64,000 bases of DNA, from contig JBMFML010000001.1 of the NCBI GenBank assembly GCA_049970695.1, positions 1 to 64,000 of the forward strand, read 5' to 3'. The translations under genes were made by a program, and so were the position numbers. Below, piece after piece: positions 7,616 to 15,911 of this stretch. The first letter of the stretch is position 1, and each line of letters begins with the position of its first letter. The stretch comes from UBA285 sp049970695 (GTDB lineage Archaea; Thermoproteota; Thermoprotei_A; Sulfolobales; Desulfurococcaceae). The notes under the pieces are model-generated. The model saw only the letters and a list, made by a program, of their open reading frames with translations. It had not been told where the DNA came from and searched no databases.

Positions 7616-7757
7616 CCGCCCGCTGTCTTCTGAGCACGTCGAGTCTATGGCTACCTCACCACACCCTACTTTAACGCCGAGGCGCTCTAAGGCTTTTAAG
7701 TTCAGCGCGCCTCTGTACTATACAGCTCGGGTACTAGAGCTTGTTCGAGTGGTCTGC

Positions 7758-8429
7758 ATGTTGCTGCCCGCCGATCCCGTTAGGGAGCTGGCTTCGGCAG
7801 TTGCCTTGCTCGGCTTTATAGTGCTAGTCCTGGAAGTCACGAAGCGCTTCTACAAGCTCATGGTCGAGAGCGGGCTGAAGCACAACGTGGCAGTGTACTA
7901 CAATAGGAAGGTCATACACATGCTGGGCGGCGGCGTCACCGCTTTGCTTGTGCCCCACCTATTCACCTCGCCTCTAATCCCCCTGGCATTTGCTCTGGGG
8001 CTTGCCGCAGCCCTCTACCTACCACACAAGAGGAAGAAAGTAATGAACTGGTTTCAAACAGACGATAACAACTACGAAGTCAACTTCTGCCTCGCGTGGG
8101 GGCTATCGCTCCTCGTCCTCTGGCTGGCAACGGGAAGTCCCTACTACGCAGTCGTCCCAGCTCTCTTCATTTCGTTCGGCGATGCCGTCACGGGCCTCAT
8201 AAGAAACGCCCTTTACGGCAAGAGGACCAAGTCCTGGGTCGGTAACCTCGGAATGCTGGTAGTGGTTTCGGTGATAGGCTTCCACTACGCCGGCTACTCA
8301 GGACTCTTTGCAGGACTGCTCTCGTCGCTTGTAGAGCGCATTGAAGTAGCGCCCCTGCTAGATGACAACGTCTTGATTACTGCAGTGGCCACTGCAGTAA
8401 TTCTAGTGCTCAGGCCCCTTGGCTACTAG
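7758..8429 (+). CDS. CTP-dependent polyprenol/diacylglycerol kinase-like membrane protein
   Basis: About 223 residues of the SEC59/DGK1/VTE5 (cytidylyltransferase-like) family: multiple membrane helices plus the signatures YNRKVIHMLGGG and FGDAVTGLIRNALYGKRTKSWVGNLGM. These residues form the CTP-binding face of dolichol and phytol kinases. In archaea they are thought to phosphorylate isoprenoid alcohols or lipids. A longer frame from 7554 exists, but it would overlap the divergent GtrA gene. ATG at 7758 has GTGGT 5-7 nt upstream and a TATA-like GCTTTTAAG near 7692. Together with the GtrA protein it suggests a polyprenyl phosphate module. Confidence 0.82.
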   Translation: MLLPADPVRELASAVALLGFIVLVLEVTKRFYKLMVESGLKHNVAVYYNRKVIHMLGGGVTALLVPHLFTSPLIPLAFALGLAAALYLPHKRKKVMNWFQTDDNNYEVNFCLAWGLSLLVLWLATGSPYYAVVPALFISFGDAVTGLIRNALYGKRTKSWVGNLGMLVVVSVIGFHYAGYSGLFAGLLSSLVERIEVAPLLDDNVLITAVATAVILVLRPLGY

Positions 8430-8457
8430 AAAGCTTTAGTACCGCTGTGCAAGGGCT

Positions 8458-9162
8458 ATGGCCTGGGAATGCCTAGCCAAGCTTGAGGTGCCGTCTTTGA
8501 GTATTGACGAGGAGTGGGAGAAGCTGGAAAGAGAGATAGCGACGTGCAGTAAGTGCAGGCTTCACGCCACTAGAAAAAACGCTGTTCCGGGAGAGGGGAA
8601 CAGGAAATCCGTGGTAATGTTCATTGGCGAGGCTCCTGGCGAGAGAGAAGACGAAATGGGCAGGCCCTTTGTGGGTGCGGCCGGCAAGCTGCTCACAGAG
8701 CTGATCGAGCTAATGGGCTACAAGCGCGAGGACTTCTACATAACAAACGTCGTCAAGTGCAGGCCCCCTGGTAACAGAGACCCCGAAGAAGACGAGATCA
8801 GCGCCTGCCTCCCCTACTTAATCAGGCAGATACAGCTGCTAAAGCCCAAGGTCATAGTAGCCCTGGGTAGGCACGCGGCTAGGACGATTTTCAACCTAGC
8901 TGGGCTTAAGTGGAGTAGCATGACCTCGCAGCACGGAAAGGTCTACAGCGCCAGGCTCCTAGGCCTAGACGTAAAGATAGTGCCAACCTACCACCCTGCT
9001 TCAGCACTCTACAAGCCACCGCTCAGAAAAGATCTCGAAAGAGACTTTGTAGAAGTAATTAAGCCCACTATAAGCGAGGCCCTAAGCCCCTCACCAAGAA
9101 AGCCAAAAACGCTCCTCGACTTCGCAGCTGAGACGCGCAGTTCTAAGCGGGACAAGAACTAA
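8458..9162 (+). CDS. udg: Family 4 uracil-DNA glycosylase
   Basis: 234 residues. Motif A is GEAPGEREDEMGRPFVGAAG (about residues 60-80) and motif B is HPAS (TYHPASALY). Four cysteines place the [4Fe-4S] cluster of family 4 enzymes: CSKC near residue 34, VVKCRPPGN near 100 and ACLPYL near 115. It removes uracil from DNA, important for cytosine deamination at high temperature. The C-terminal tail KTLLDFAAE resembles a degenerate PCNA-interacting motif, a feature described for archaeal UDGs. It starts 28 nt after the kinase gene and ends in a 4-nt convergent overlap with the Lon-like gene. Confidence 0.95.
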   Translation: MAWECLAKLEVPSLSIDEEWEKLEREIATCSKCRLHATRKNAVPGEGNRKSVVMFIGEAPGEREDEMGRPFVGAAGKLLTELIELMGYKREDFYITNVVKCRPPGNRDPEEDEISACLPYLIRQIQLLKPKVIVALGRHAARTIFNLAGLKWSSMTSQHGKVYSARLLGLDVKIVPTYHPASALYKPPLRKDLERDFVEVIKPTISEALSPSPRKPKTLLDFAAETRSSKRDKN

Positions 9163-10973
9163 AGGCGGTGGCGGCTTTTGAGGCTGCGCCTCACTAGCAG
9201 CACGCCCACTATTATCATTGAAATTGCTGGTATGAGTGCTATGCCGCGCGGAGCTATAGGTGGCGGCATGTACCCCTTCAAGCGCGCCAGAGTGCTTGCC
9301 GTGGTATAGGCAAACAAGTAGCTCGCTACGTGGAAGAGTCCTAAGCCCAAGTAGCCGGCTAGCTCGGGGCGGGACTCGCCGAGGTCTACGTAGGCGTCAA
9401 CGAGGCCCAGTAATAGTAGCGGGTACGGCGGGAGACTGCCCACTTTCTCTCGCAGTAGAGAGAGGGCCTTGAGCAGAGAGGACTTTAGCGAGCTCAGCTG
9501 AGGCCCGGTCTCGTTGCCAATGAAGACTTGCGACCTCAGTAGGAAGCTGGAAATGAAGGAGAGAAGCCCCAGGTTTGCCACGTAGCTCTCGCGCGGTGTC
9601 AAGTTCTTTGGCCTGAGTGCTTCAATAAGGCTCTTGTTCACGCCCATGTACTCTACGTACTTTAAGTGGACGTCGACGAAGTAATTGAAGAATGGCACGA
9701 ACTCGGGGTCTCGGGCTAGCTCTGCCCTGCCACTAGCGAGTTTCTCTGCTATGCTAAGCCACGCCGAGGCAGACTCCGCTCTCGCGTAGGCCGAGGCTGC
9801 AGCCTCTGCCGCTTCTTCTAAGTCTCCAACTCCACTAGCTAGAAGTGCCAAGTAGTACGATGCCTCGACGACTCTGGCGTAGGCCACTGCTAAGAAGTCT
9901 GCTAAGACGACATCAGGCACAACTGCTTCTCCGTAGAGTCCTGCTTCTTGCAACCGCGCAAGCCTATAGGCAGAGCCCGCAAGCTTTAGCACGCTTGCAC
10001 GAATACCTGCTGTGGTATTTTCAGCACTCAAAGCAAGCTCTCTAATGAGGCGCTGCGCCTCGCGCGGGTCTACGGCTGCTGCGTAGAGTAGGCGCGAGGT
10101 GAGCGCATTGACGAGAGCCCTGTAAGCGAGCGAAGAAGCCACGTAGTACCTGCCTCTGGCGGCCTCGGCTTCGGACGACTTAAGCGAGCTCACCGATAGA
10201 TTGAAATGTTCATCGCGCCAGCCCAGCCCCTCCAGCAACCCAATTACCTCCAGGGCTTTTTGCCTGAGGAGCCGGTACGATTCTTCGAAGTAGCTTTCGT
10301 ATTCCCTTAGCTCCTCGCTGTAGTCCACCAGCTCTGCGAAGGCTCTCGGCCTCAATCTCTCGACTGCATCGTAGATTGTGTAAACAGGCGCTGCAATGTT
10401 ACTGTAGTTTTCGACTTCGCGTGCTTGAAGAGCTGGTATTAACACTAGTGAGAGCCCACTACTAGAGGCTGTGTGCAGCTTCTGCTGCAAACCCCCCACA
10501 GCGCCGACTAAGCCGCCAGGTCCTATGACGCCCGTTGCTGCAACCCCGCTGGCGCAGCCTCCCTGGGAAAGCATTGAGTAGAAGATGACAAAGAAGCCCA
10601 GTGTCGCGCTCAATCCTTCAACTCGCGTTGACGCCGACAACTGGTACTGGTAGGCCCCTATGCCTGCGCCGGCGAGGAGCGAGGCATAAATGTGCGCTAG
10701 CTCTGCAGAAACTCTTACATCCTCCTCAATGTAAGTGCTCGTGCTCCTCACGAAAACTAGAGGAGTGCGCGTGATGCTTCTGTAGAACTGCCCCGAGGGG
10801 AGCTGCTGTACTGAGACGTCTATAACGAGCCCCTTCCCGCTCTCGGGGTCTACCGCGAGCAGCTGCATTTTGCAGTGCAGTGATTGTGCTTGAGCGAGGG
10901 CGTGGCTCGGCAAAACCTGGAAAATCACTGAGAGAACCGCGACAAGCGCGAGGAGTTTCCTCAGAAATCCCAC
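9159..10973 (-). CDS. Membrane-anchored Lon-type (S16) serine protease, paralog A
   Basis: About 604 residues: signal peptide (MGFLRKLLALVAVLSVIFQV), an S16 Lon proteolytic-like domain (about residues 30-190), a long all-helical repeat-like region, and a C-terminal membrane anchor ending RRSLKSRHRL. There is no AAA domain. Catalytic Ser is in EGLSATLG (GLSAT where Lon has GPSAG) and Lys in GGLQQKLHTA, equivalent to the second Lys of the Lon GGLKEK motif. Active-site surroundings are thus more divergent than in paralog B at 18 kb. I prefer GTG at 10973, after GAGGAAAGG, because it begins an ideal signal peptide; GTG at 11006 is also open. It probably acts outside the cell membrane. Confidence 0.88.
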   Translation of the reverse strand: MGFLRKLLALVAVLSVIFQVLPSHALAQAQSLHCKMQLLAVDPESGKGLVIDVSVQQLPSGQFYRSITRTPLVFVRSTSTYIEEDVRVSAELAHIYASLLAGAGIGAYQYQLSASTRVEGLSATLGFFVIFYSMLSQGGCASGVAATGVIGPGGLVGAVGGLQQKLHTASSSGLSLVLIPALQAREVENYSNIAAPVYTIYDAVERLRPRAFAELVDYSEELREYESYFEESYRLLRQKALEVIGLLEGLGWRDEHFNLSVSSLKSSEAEAARGRYYVASSLAYRALVNALTSRLLYAAAVDPREAQRLIRELALSAENTTAGIRASVLKLAGSAYRLARLQEAGLYGEAVVPDVVLADFLAVAYARVVEASYYLALLASGVGDLEEAAEAAASAYARAESASAWLSIAEKLASGRAELARDPEFVPFFNYFVDVHLKYVEYMGVNKSLIEALRPKNLTPRESYVANLGLLSFISSFLLRSQVFIGNETGPQLSSLKSSLLKALSLLREKVGSLPPYPLLLLGLVDAYVDLGESRPELAGYLGLGLFHVASYLFAYTTASTLARLKGYMPPPIAPRGIALIPAISMIIVGVLLVRRSLKSRHRL

Positions 10974-10978
10974 CCTTT

Positions 10979-11036
10979 CCTCAGCGAAACTCTGACTAAT
11001 CACCACTCATTCTTGCCGGGTTCTCATCACCCATTC
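10979..11036 (-). ncRNA. Candidate C/D box sRNA in the leader of Lon-like gene A
   Basis: Minus strand: C box GTGATGA (11030-11024), 13-nt guide GAACCCGGCAAGA, D' ATGA (11010-11007), 3 nt, C' GTGATTA (11003-10997), 12-nt guide GTCAGAGTTTCG, D CTGA (10984-10981). The spacing is that of the three other candidates in this window. D' and C' each have one mismatch. The D box ends 8 nt before the preferred GTG start of the protease. Part of the first guide, ACCCGGCAAG, complements CUUGCCGGGU, which I recall as a segment of archaeal 23S rRNA. Confidence 0.5.
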
Positions 11037-11045
11037 TGCGGAGCT

Positions 11046-11077
11046 CCGCCTCTAGAGGCGGCGTGGGGGCTTATAAG
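11046..11077 (-). promoter_or_regulatory. Promoter of Lon-like gene A with 16-bp perfect palindrome
   Basis: On the minus strand the TATA box CTTATAA (11077-11071) is followed after 9 nt by the perfect palindrome CCGCCTCTAGAGGCGG (11061-11046), which overlaps the expected transcription start near 11048. CCTCTAGA recurs at 20150-20143, 10 nt after the TATA box of paralog B. The site suits a repressor, but a 5'-end RNA hairpin is the alternative. Confidence 0.6.
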
Positions 11078-11237
11078 TTTTGCAACTAACGTGTGCGAGG
11101 AGTTGGGGAGCGATGAGCTGCAAGCAGGCTTTCGAGCTGAAGGAGGGCTTTTAATTCTACCCGCGCTGCAAACCCCTCTCGTTAATAACGCCTTTTAGGA
11201 TACAGCTATGAATGGGTGCCACAAACGGGGTGCAAAC

Positions 11238-13061
11238 TTGGCAGATCTCCCACTTAAGACTTTAGCTGAAACCATGGAGAGAATAGAACTCATTACGTCG
11301 CGTACGCAGATGGTCGCGCTGCTTGCAGCCCTCTTTAAGAGCACTCCACCCGAGGTCTTAGACAAAGTAGTCTACATGGTGCAGGGCAGGCTGTGGCCTG
11401 ACTGGAAGGGCATGCCCGAGCTCGGCGTTGGCGAGAAGATGCTTGTAAAGGCAATCTCGCTGGCGTGCAACGCTAGTGAGCGCGAAGTCGAAGAACTCGC
11501 AAAAAAACTCGGTGATCTCGGCAAAGCAGCGGAGGCCTTAAAGCAGAGGGCTTTGTCGAAGCAGCAAGGCCTGACGCTCTTCGCATTTACTACTAGCAAA
11601 GCGCCCGCCGAACTCACCATAACCGCTGTGTACAATACGCTTGTTAAAGTCGCCATGACCCAGGGCGAGGGGAGCAAAGACCTGAAAATAAGGCTCGTAG
11701 CCGGCTTACTGAGAGACGCCTCACCAAAAGAAGCAAAATTCATTGTCAGGTTCATTGAGGGCAAGCTGAGAGTGGGAGTTGGAGACGCCACTATAATGGA
11801 TGCCCTTGCTTCAGTATACGGCGGTGGAGCGCACGCAAGACCTATAATTGAGAGAGCCTACAACTTGAGAGCTGATCTTGGAGAAGTAGCAAAAATACTC
11901 GCCACTTCCGGGCTTGAAGCCCTGAGGAAAATGAAGCCCGAAATAGGCGTTCCCATAAGACCCATGCTAGCAGAAAGGCTCAGCGACCCCCGCGAAATAC
12001 TTGCAAAAGTCGGTGGAGCGGCTTACGTGGAGTACAAGTACGATGGCGAGAGAGCACAGATCCACAAGAAGGGCGAGAAGGTCTGGATATACTCGCGCAG
12101 GCTAGAAAACATAACTCACCAGTACCCAGACGTCGTTGAGAGAGTTATAGAGAGGCTTAAAGCTGACGAGGCCATCGTCGAGGGAGAAATAGTCGCTTAC
12201 AACCCAGATACAGGGGAGCTGCTGCCCTTCCAGGAGCTAATGCACAGAAAGAGAAAGCACGACGTACACGTAGCCGTGAAAGAGTACCCCGTAAAGGTGT
12301 TCCTCTTCGACTTGCTGTACCTGAATGGAGAAGACTACACCACGAAGCCCCTCGTTGAGCGCCGGGAGGCCCTCGAGAAGGTCGTTGAGGAGTCAGACGA
12401 TTTCATGGTCGCGAAGTACATAAAGACCGATAAAGTAAGCGAGCTGGAGTCCTTCTTCCTGCAGGCAATTAGTGAAGGTGCTGAGGGTGTAATGGTCAAG
12501 GCCATACACAGAGACGCCATATACCAAGCTGGTGCGAGGGGCTGGCTCTGGATAAAGTACAAGAGAGACTACAAGAGCGAAATGGTAGACACAGTCGACT
12601 TAGTTGTTGTGGGGGCCTTCTACGGCAAGGGAAGGCGTGGAGGGAAGTACGGTGCACTGCTAATGGCTGCCTACAACCCTGAGCAAGACGTCTTCGAAAC
12701 CGTGTGCAAAGTAGGCTCCGGCTTTAAAGACGAAGACCTCGACAGGCTACCAGAGCTCTTAAAGCCCTACTTAAGGAGCACGAAACACCCACGTGTAGTA
12801 GCCGAAATGGAGCCGGACGTATGGGTAGAGCCGGCACTAGTAGCCGAGATTATTGGAGCAGAGCTAACGCTCTCACCAATACATACTTGCGCCCGCGGCT
12901 CTGTGAAGCCCGATGCTGGCATATCAATAAGGTTCCCGCGCTTCGTGAGGTGGAGGCCCGATAAGAGGCCTGAAGACGCTACTACTAGCGGCGAGCTCGT
13001 AGAAATGTACAAGAGGCAGTTGAAGAAAGTAGGAGTAGAAGCCCCCACTGAAGAGGCCTAA
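11238..13061 (+). CDS. lig: ATP-dependent DNA ligase
   Basis: About 607 residues in the usual archaeal layout: N-terminal helical DNA-binding domain (FKSTPPEVLDKVVYMVQGRL), adenylation domain with active-site Lys in EYKYDGERAQIH (about residue 260), EGEIVAY, FLFDLLYLNG, GVMVKAIH and LWIKYKRDY, then an OB-fold domain with WVEPALVAEI. It seals nicks in replication and repair. TTG at 11238 follows GGTG by 5 nt; ATG at 11208 is the alternative. Likely TATA boxes are CTTATAAG near 11070 and CTTTTAATT near 11146. Residual C-terminal residues RQLKKVGVEAPTEEA are not obviously a PCNA motif. Confidence 0.97.
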   Translation: MADLPLKTLAETMERIELITSRTQMVALLAALFKSTPPEVLDKVVYMVQGRLWPDWKGMPELGVGEKMLVKAISLACNASEREVEELAKKLGDLGKAAEALKQRALSKQQGLTLFAFTTSKAPAELTITAVYNTLVKVAMTQGEGSKDLKIRLVAGLLRDASPKEAKFIVRFIEGKLRVGVGDATIMDALASVYGGGAHARPIIERAYNLRADLGEVAKILATSGLEALRKMKPEIGVPIRPMLAERLSDPREILAKVGGAAYVEYKYDGERAQIHKKGEKVWIYSRRLENITHQYPDVVERVIERLKADEAIVEGEIVAYNPDTGELLPFQELMHRKRKHDVHVAVKEYPVKVFLFDLLYLNGEDYTTKPLVERREALEKVVEESDDFMVAKYIKTDKVSELESFFLQAISEGAEGVMVKAIHRDAIYQAGARGWLWIKYKRDYKSEMVDTVDLVVVGAFYGKGRRGGKYGALLMAAYNPEQDVFETVCKVGSGFKDEDLDRLPELLKPYLRSTKHPRVVAEMEPDVWVEPALVAEIIGAELTLSPIHTCARGSVKPDAGISIRFPRFVRWRPDKRPEDATTSGELVEMYKRQLKKVGVEAPTEEA

Positions 13062-13142
13062 AATCCTCAATACAGAAGTAGTTCTACTACTGGGCTCTTG
13101 GCGCTCTTCGCTTAGGCGAGCGCCACTCACGGTGTACTTGGA

Positions 13143-13907
13143 GTGGCTGTTATAGCAGTGTTTACAGGCCCCGCGGGCTCTGGCAAGACCAGCTTGGTCC
13201 GCACATACTCGGAGTGGGCTAGGAGGAGTCTGTTGCTGAGAGTTGCACCAGTAAACCTCGATCCCGGCGCTGAAGAGCTCCCATACAAGCCTGTTTTCGA
13301 CATCAGGAAGCTCTTCACAACTAGAGACATTATGGAGAAGTATGGGCTAGGTCCGAACGGTGCTTTAATAAAGGCCTCTGAGCTCATAGCCGAGAGGTCG
13401 GATGAGATCCTCTCGAACAAGCCCTTTTCGGAGGCCGGGAAGTGGGACTTGATACTAGTGGATACTCCGGGACAAATGGAGGCCTTCATATTTAGGCCGT
13501 CTAGCACGGTCTTCCTAGGAAAGCTCTCGAAACTCGGGAACACCGTAGTGGTCTACATCATCGACGCCACAGCGATAGAGAGAGTTTCGGACGCCGTCTT
13601 CTTGTGGTTTATTTACGTACTGCTGCAGGTGAAAACGGGGCTCACCACCGTGCCAGTAATAAACAAGCGGGATGTCGCTGCGAACCTCGAAGTAGCCAAA
13701 ATGCTCGTGGAGGATCCATCAAGGCTTCTCGAGAAGGCATCCAACGAAGGCTTCTTTAGCGATGTACTACCAGACCTAATTGAAGTAGCTACTAAAACCC
13801 GCGGAGCTTTTAGAGCCGTGCTCGTCTCGGCCAGAGAGCCGGATGACATGCAGTACTTGCACGCACTCATTCACGAAGCATTTTGCGCGTGTGGCGACCT
13901 AACTTGA
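13143..13907 (+). CDS. GPN-loop GTPase
   Basis: 254 residues. Walker A GPAGSGKTS lies at residues 8-16, the diagnostic Gly-Pro-Asn insertion is in GLGPNGALI, Walker B-like DLILVDTPGQME follows, and VINKRD is the NKxD guanine motif. The protein belongs to the archaeal homologues of Npa3/GPN1-3, which in eukaryotes assist RNA polymerase assembly; the archaeal PAB0955 structure is a homodimeric GTPase. GTG at 13143 is preceded by GGTG at 8 nt. It is 81 nt downstream of the ligase, on the same strand. Its exact archaeal role is unknown. Confidence 0.94.
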   Translation: MAVIAVFTGPAGSGKTSLVRTYSEWARRSLLLRVAPVNLDPGAEELPYKPVFDIRKLFTTRDIMEKYGLGPNGALIKASELIAERSDEILSNKPFSEAGKWDLILVDTPGQMEAFIFRPSSTVFLGKLSKLGNTVVVYIIDATAIERVSDAVFLWFIYVLLQVKTGLTTVPVINKRDVAANLEVAKMLVEDPSRLLEKASNEGFFSDVLPDLIEVATKTRGAFRAVLVSAREPDDMQYLHALIHEAFCACGDLT

Positions 13908-14085
13908 GTACCGGCCCCGCCCCTACTACTTAGAAATGCTATCCAATGGGTCGGAGGGGCGATATCGCGGGCTTGGAGATCGAGAAACCTGCGGGTGTCG
14001 AGCCGTTTATGAATTGCTGGGATTGTGATTTGCGAGTAGTAATGGTCTCTACTTAAACTGCTTATTACTTGGGCTAGTCATTAAA

Positions 14086-14117
14086 GAGCGTGCCTGTCAA
14101 AGCCTTGGAGCGTGCCT
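14086..14117. repeat. Direct repeat GAGCGTGCCT x2
   Basis: Two identical 10-mers (14086-14095 and 14108-14117) with a 22-nt period, 33 nt upstream of the DUF2070 start. Two-turn spacing places both on the same DNA face. The rest of the 243-nt gap between the GPN and DUF2070 genes holds a 10-bp palindrome GCGATATCGC and no obvious gene. Confidence 0.5.
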
Positions 14118-14150
14118 AAGTTGCTGTAGATAGGGGCGGTGAATTAAGCC

Positions 14151-15821
14151 TTGAATAAGCTTTATAGGCCGAAGAGCTTCGTAAGCAGGTACTACCAAGT
14201 GCTCTTTACGCTTCCTAAGTGGCAGTTTCTCGCTGCAGCCTTCCTACTCGTAGCTCTAGCCGTAATAGCGGTCTTTGGAGCCAGATCCACGCCAGTAATC
14301 TTCAGCTCGGTGCTCACTTTCGCCGTGCTTGCAGCTTACAGACTCGCCTACAGAGACACCGTCTTTTGGAAGCTCAAGCGCGTTGTCGGGCTCTCTCTCG
14401 CCGTCTTAGTCTATGGGGCTGTCTTCACAGTTCTGACAGGCGACGCCGTGATCTCCGCCGCCTCCTCGACTACGCTGATAGCCATCACGCTGCTGGGGCT
14501 CGACGGCACTTCACCAGCCAGGTATATCGTGGTTGCTACACCGGCTACTGCAGCCTCGTTGCTCTTGTGGCTTCTGGGCTTAATCCCGCCGAGTGGTCTA
14601 ATAAAGGGGTTACTCGTTGTAGCGATTTTGTGCATTGCCGACGCCGCCATATACCTCTTCATGTCGAGAAGAAGGGTCTGCGGCTACAGGCTACCAGATG
14701 TTGGAACTCTTTTCCTTAGAAACTGGCTCGACAAGAGGACCGATATAGAGGAGTTCTTCGAAAAGTGCAGTTCAGAGCAGCTAGTAAACCCGAGAGTAAT
14801 AGAGCTGCCCGGCCTCCTCGTTGTCTACACGGACGTTCACTACGGGCCCTTCTCGAACGTGGGTAGTAGTAGGCTGCCGGAAATAATACAGCGCTCCTTC
14901 GAAAAACTCGGAGTGGGCAAAGTGCTCGCCTTGCACGGACTGGGCTCGCATGATAGAAACATAGCCTCCGCGCTACACGTCGAGGAGTACGTCAGAGCCC
15001 TGAAAAGCGCCTACACGTGCGCGAGGAAGGAAGAGCTGCTCTATCACGGGGCATTTCTGCTTGAGCGCGGAGAGTGGAGGCTACTGGGGCTCGTCTTCGA
15101 CAAGGCATCACTAATATTCATCTCCAGGCCCGGTGCTGGAATAGACGACTTGCCCTACTCGCTGCAAGAAGAGTATGTTTTAGAAGCGAGGAAAGCCGGT
15201 CTTGGAGACCTCGTGCTCGTCGACTCGCACAACTGGGAGTTGACTAGTGAAGAGCGCGTGCCCGTAGAAGCGCTGAGAGGCCTCGCTGGCGAGGTAGTGC
15301 TCAAAATAGCAGAGCTGAGAAGTAGGCCTCCTACAGAAGTCCTCTCGAAGTACGTGTGCTTCAAGGCGAGGGCGCAGGGGCTCATTAATGGAGAGGGCTG
15401 CGTGCTGTGCATTGGTGGCAAGGGCAGGGAATCCGTTTGCCTAGCCTACCTGAGAGGAAATAACATGAAGCCTGGTGTCAGAGACATGATAGTAGAGCAC
15501 TTGAAGGAGGCGGGAGCCGACTACATAGAAGTAATTACAAATGACGAGCACAGCGAGACTGCTACTCGGGCCAGCATAGTGTATGTACCTGTTCACGAAA
15601 GCTCAGAGCTGTTGAATGCTGTTAGTACAGCTGCAAAAAGGCTGGCTGAAATGCCATGGAGTAGTGGTGGACGCTACTGGAGTTTCAAAATCAACGTAAA
15701 ACTAATGGGGGGTGCCGTGCTCGACTTAGCAAAAATCCTGAAATCCAGCACTAGAGAGAGCGCTGCCTTACTGCTCTTCTACGCGCTTGCAAGCCCCTTA
15801 ATACTCTCGCTTATACTCTAG
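14151..15821 (+). CDS. DUF2070 archaeal membrane protein
   Basis: 556 residues. About six N-terminal membrane helices (residues 25-175) are followed by a large soluble domain and a final C-terminal helix (LLLFYALASPLILSLIL). The soluble domain has His/Asp-rich signatures: TDVHYGPFSNVGSS, ALHGLGSHDRN, DSHNWELTSEE and TNDEHSETAT, arranged as in metal-dependent hydrolases of the neutral ceramidase type. The DUF2070 family is archaeal and uncharacterised; a membrane-bound metallohydrolase is a reasonable inference from the motifs. It starts at TTG, 9 nt after GGTGA. A T6 tract shortly after the stop (near 15848) may terminate the transcript. Confidence 0.88.
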   Translation: MNKLYRPKSFVSRYYQVLFTLPKWQFLAAAFLLVALAVIAVFGARSTPVIFSSVLTFAVLAAYRLAYRDTVFWKLKRVVGLSLAVLVYGAVFTVLTGDAVISAASSTTLIAITLLGLDGTSPARYIVVATPATAASLLLWLLGLIPPSGLIKGLLVVAILCIADAAIYLFMSRRRVCGYRLPDVGTLFLRNWLDKRTDIEEFFEKCSSEQLVNPRVIELPGLLVVYTDVHYGPFSNVGSSRLPEIIQRSFEKLGVGKVLALHGLGSHDRNIASALHVEEYVRALKSAYTCARKEELLYHGAFLLERGEWRLLGLVFDKASLIFISRPGAGIDDLPYSLQEEYVLEARKAGLGDLVLVDSHNWELTSEERVPVEALRGLAGEVVLKIAELRSRPPTEVLSKYVCFKARAQGLINGEGCVLCIGGKGRESVCLAYLRGNNMKPGVRDMIVEHLKEAGADYIEVITNDEHSETATRASIVYVPVHESSELLNAVSTAAKRLAEMPWSSGGRYWSFKINVKLMGGAVLDLAKILKSSTRESAALLLFYALASPLILSLIL

Positions 15822-15911
15822 CGGGTTCTCGAAGGTTTAAAGACCCCTTTTTAACCCCCCTTCGGAAGTATAACAAGAAGCGCGTAACCTTAAAAAGACT
15901 GGTGGGCGTGC

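Noticed and set aside
7554..7757. N-terminal extension of the polyprenol kinase frame from 7554
   Set aside because: It overlaps the divergent GtrA-like gene on the other strand, lacks a membrane-kinase-like sequence, and contains the likely TATA box near 7692.
9159..10973. Loss of the catalytic Lys in Lon-like gene A (GGLQQK versus GGLKEK)
   Set aside because: Counting from the known Ser679 in E. coli Lon, the catalytic Lys722 is the second Lys of the motif, which is retained here.
11111..11145. GCGATGA and CTGA upstream of the ligase gene
   Set aside because: The C box has a mismatch, the distance to CTGA is 20 nt and no internal boxes exist.
11013..11198. 61-codon plus-strand frame upstream of the ligase
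   Set aside because: It overlaps the promoter palindrome and TATA boxes of both neighbours and has no protein-like features.
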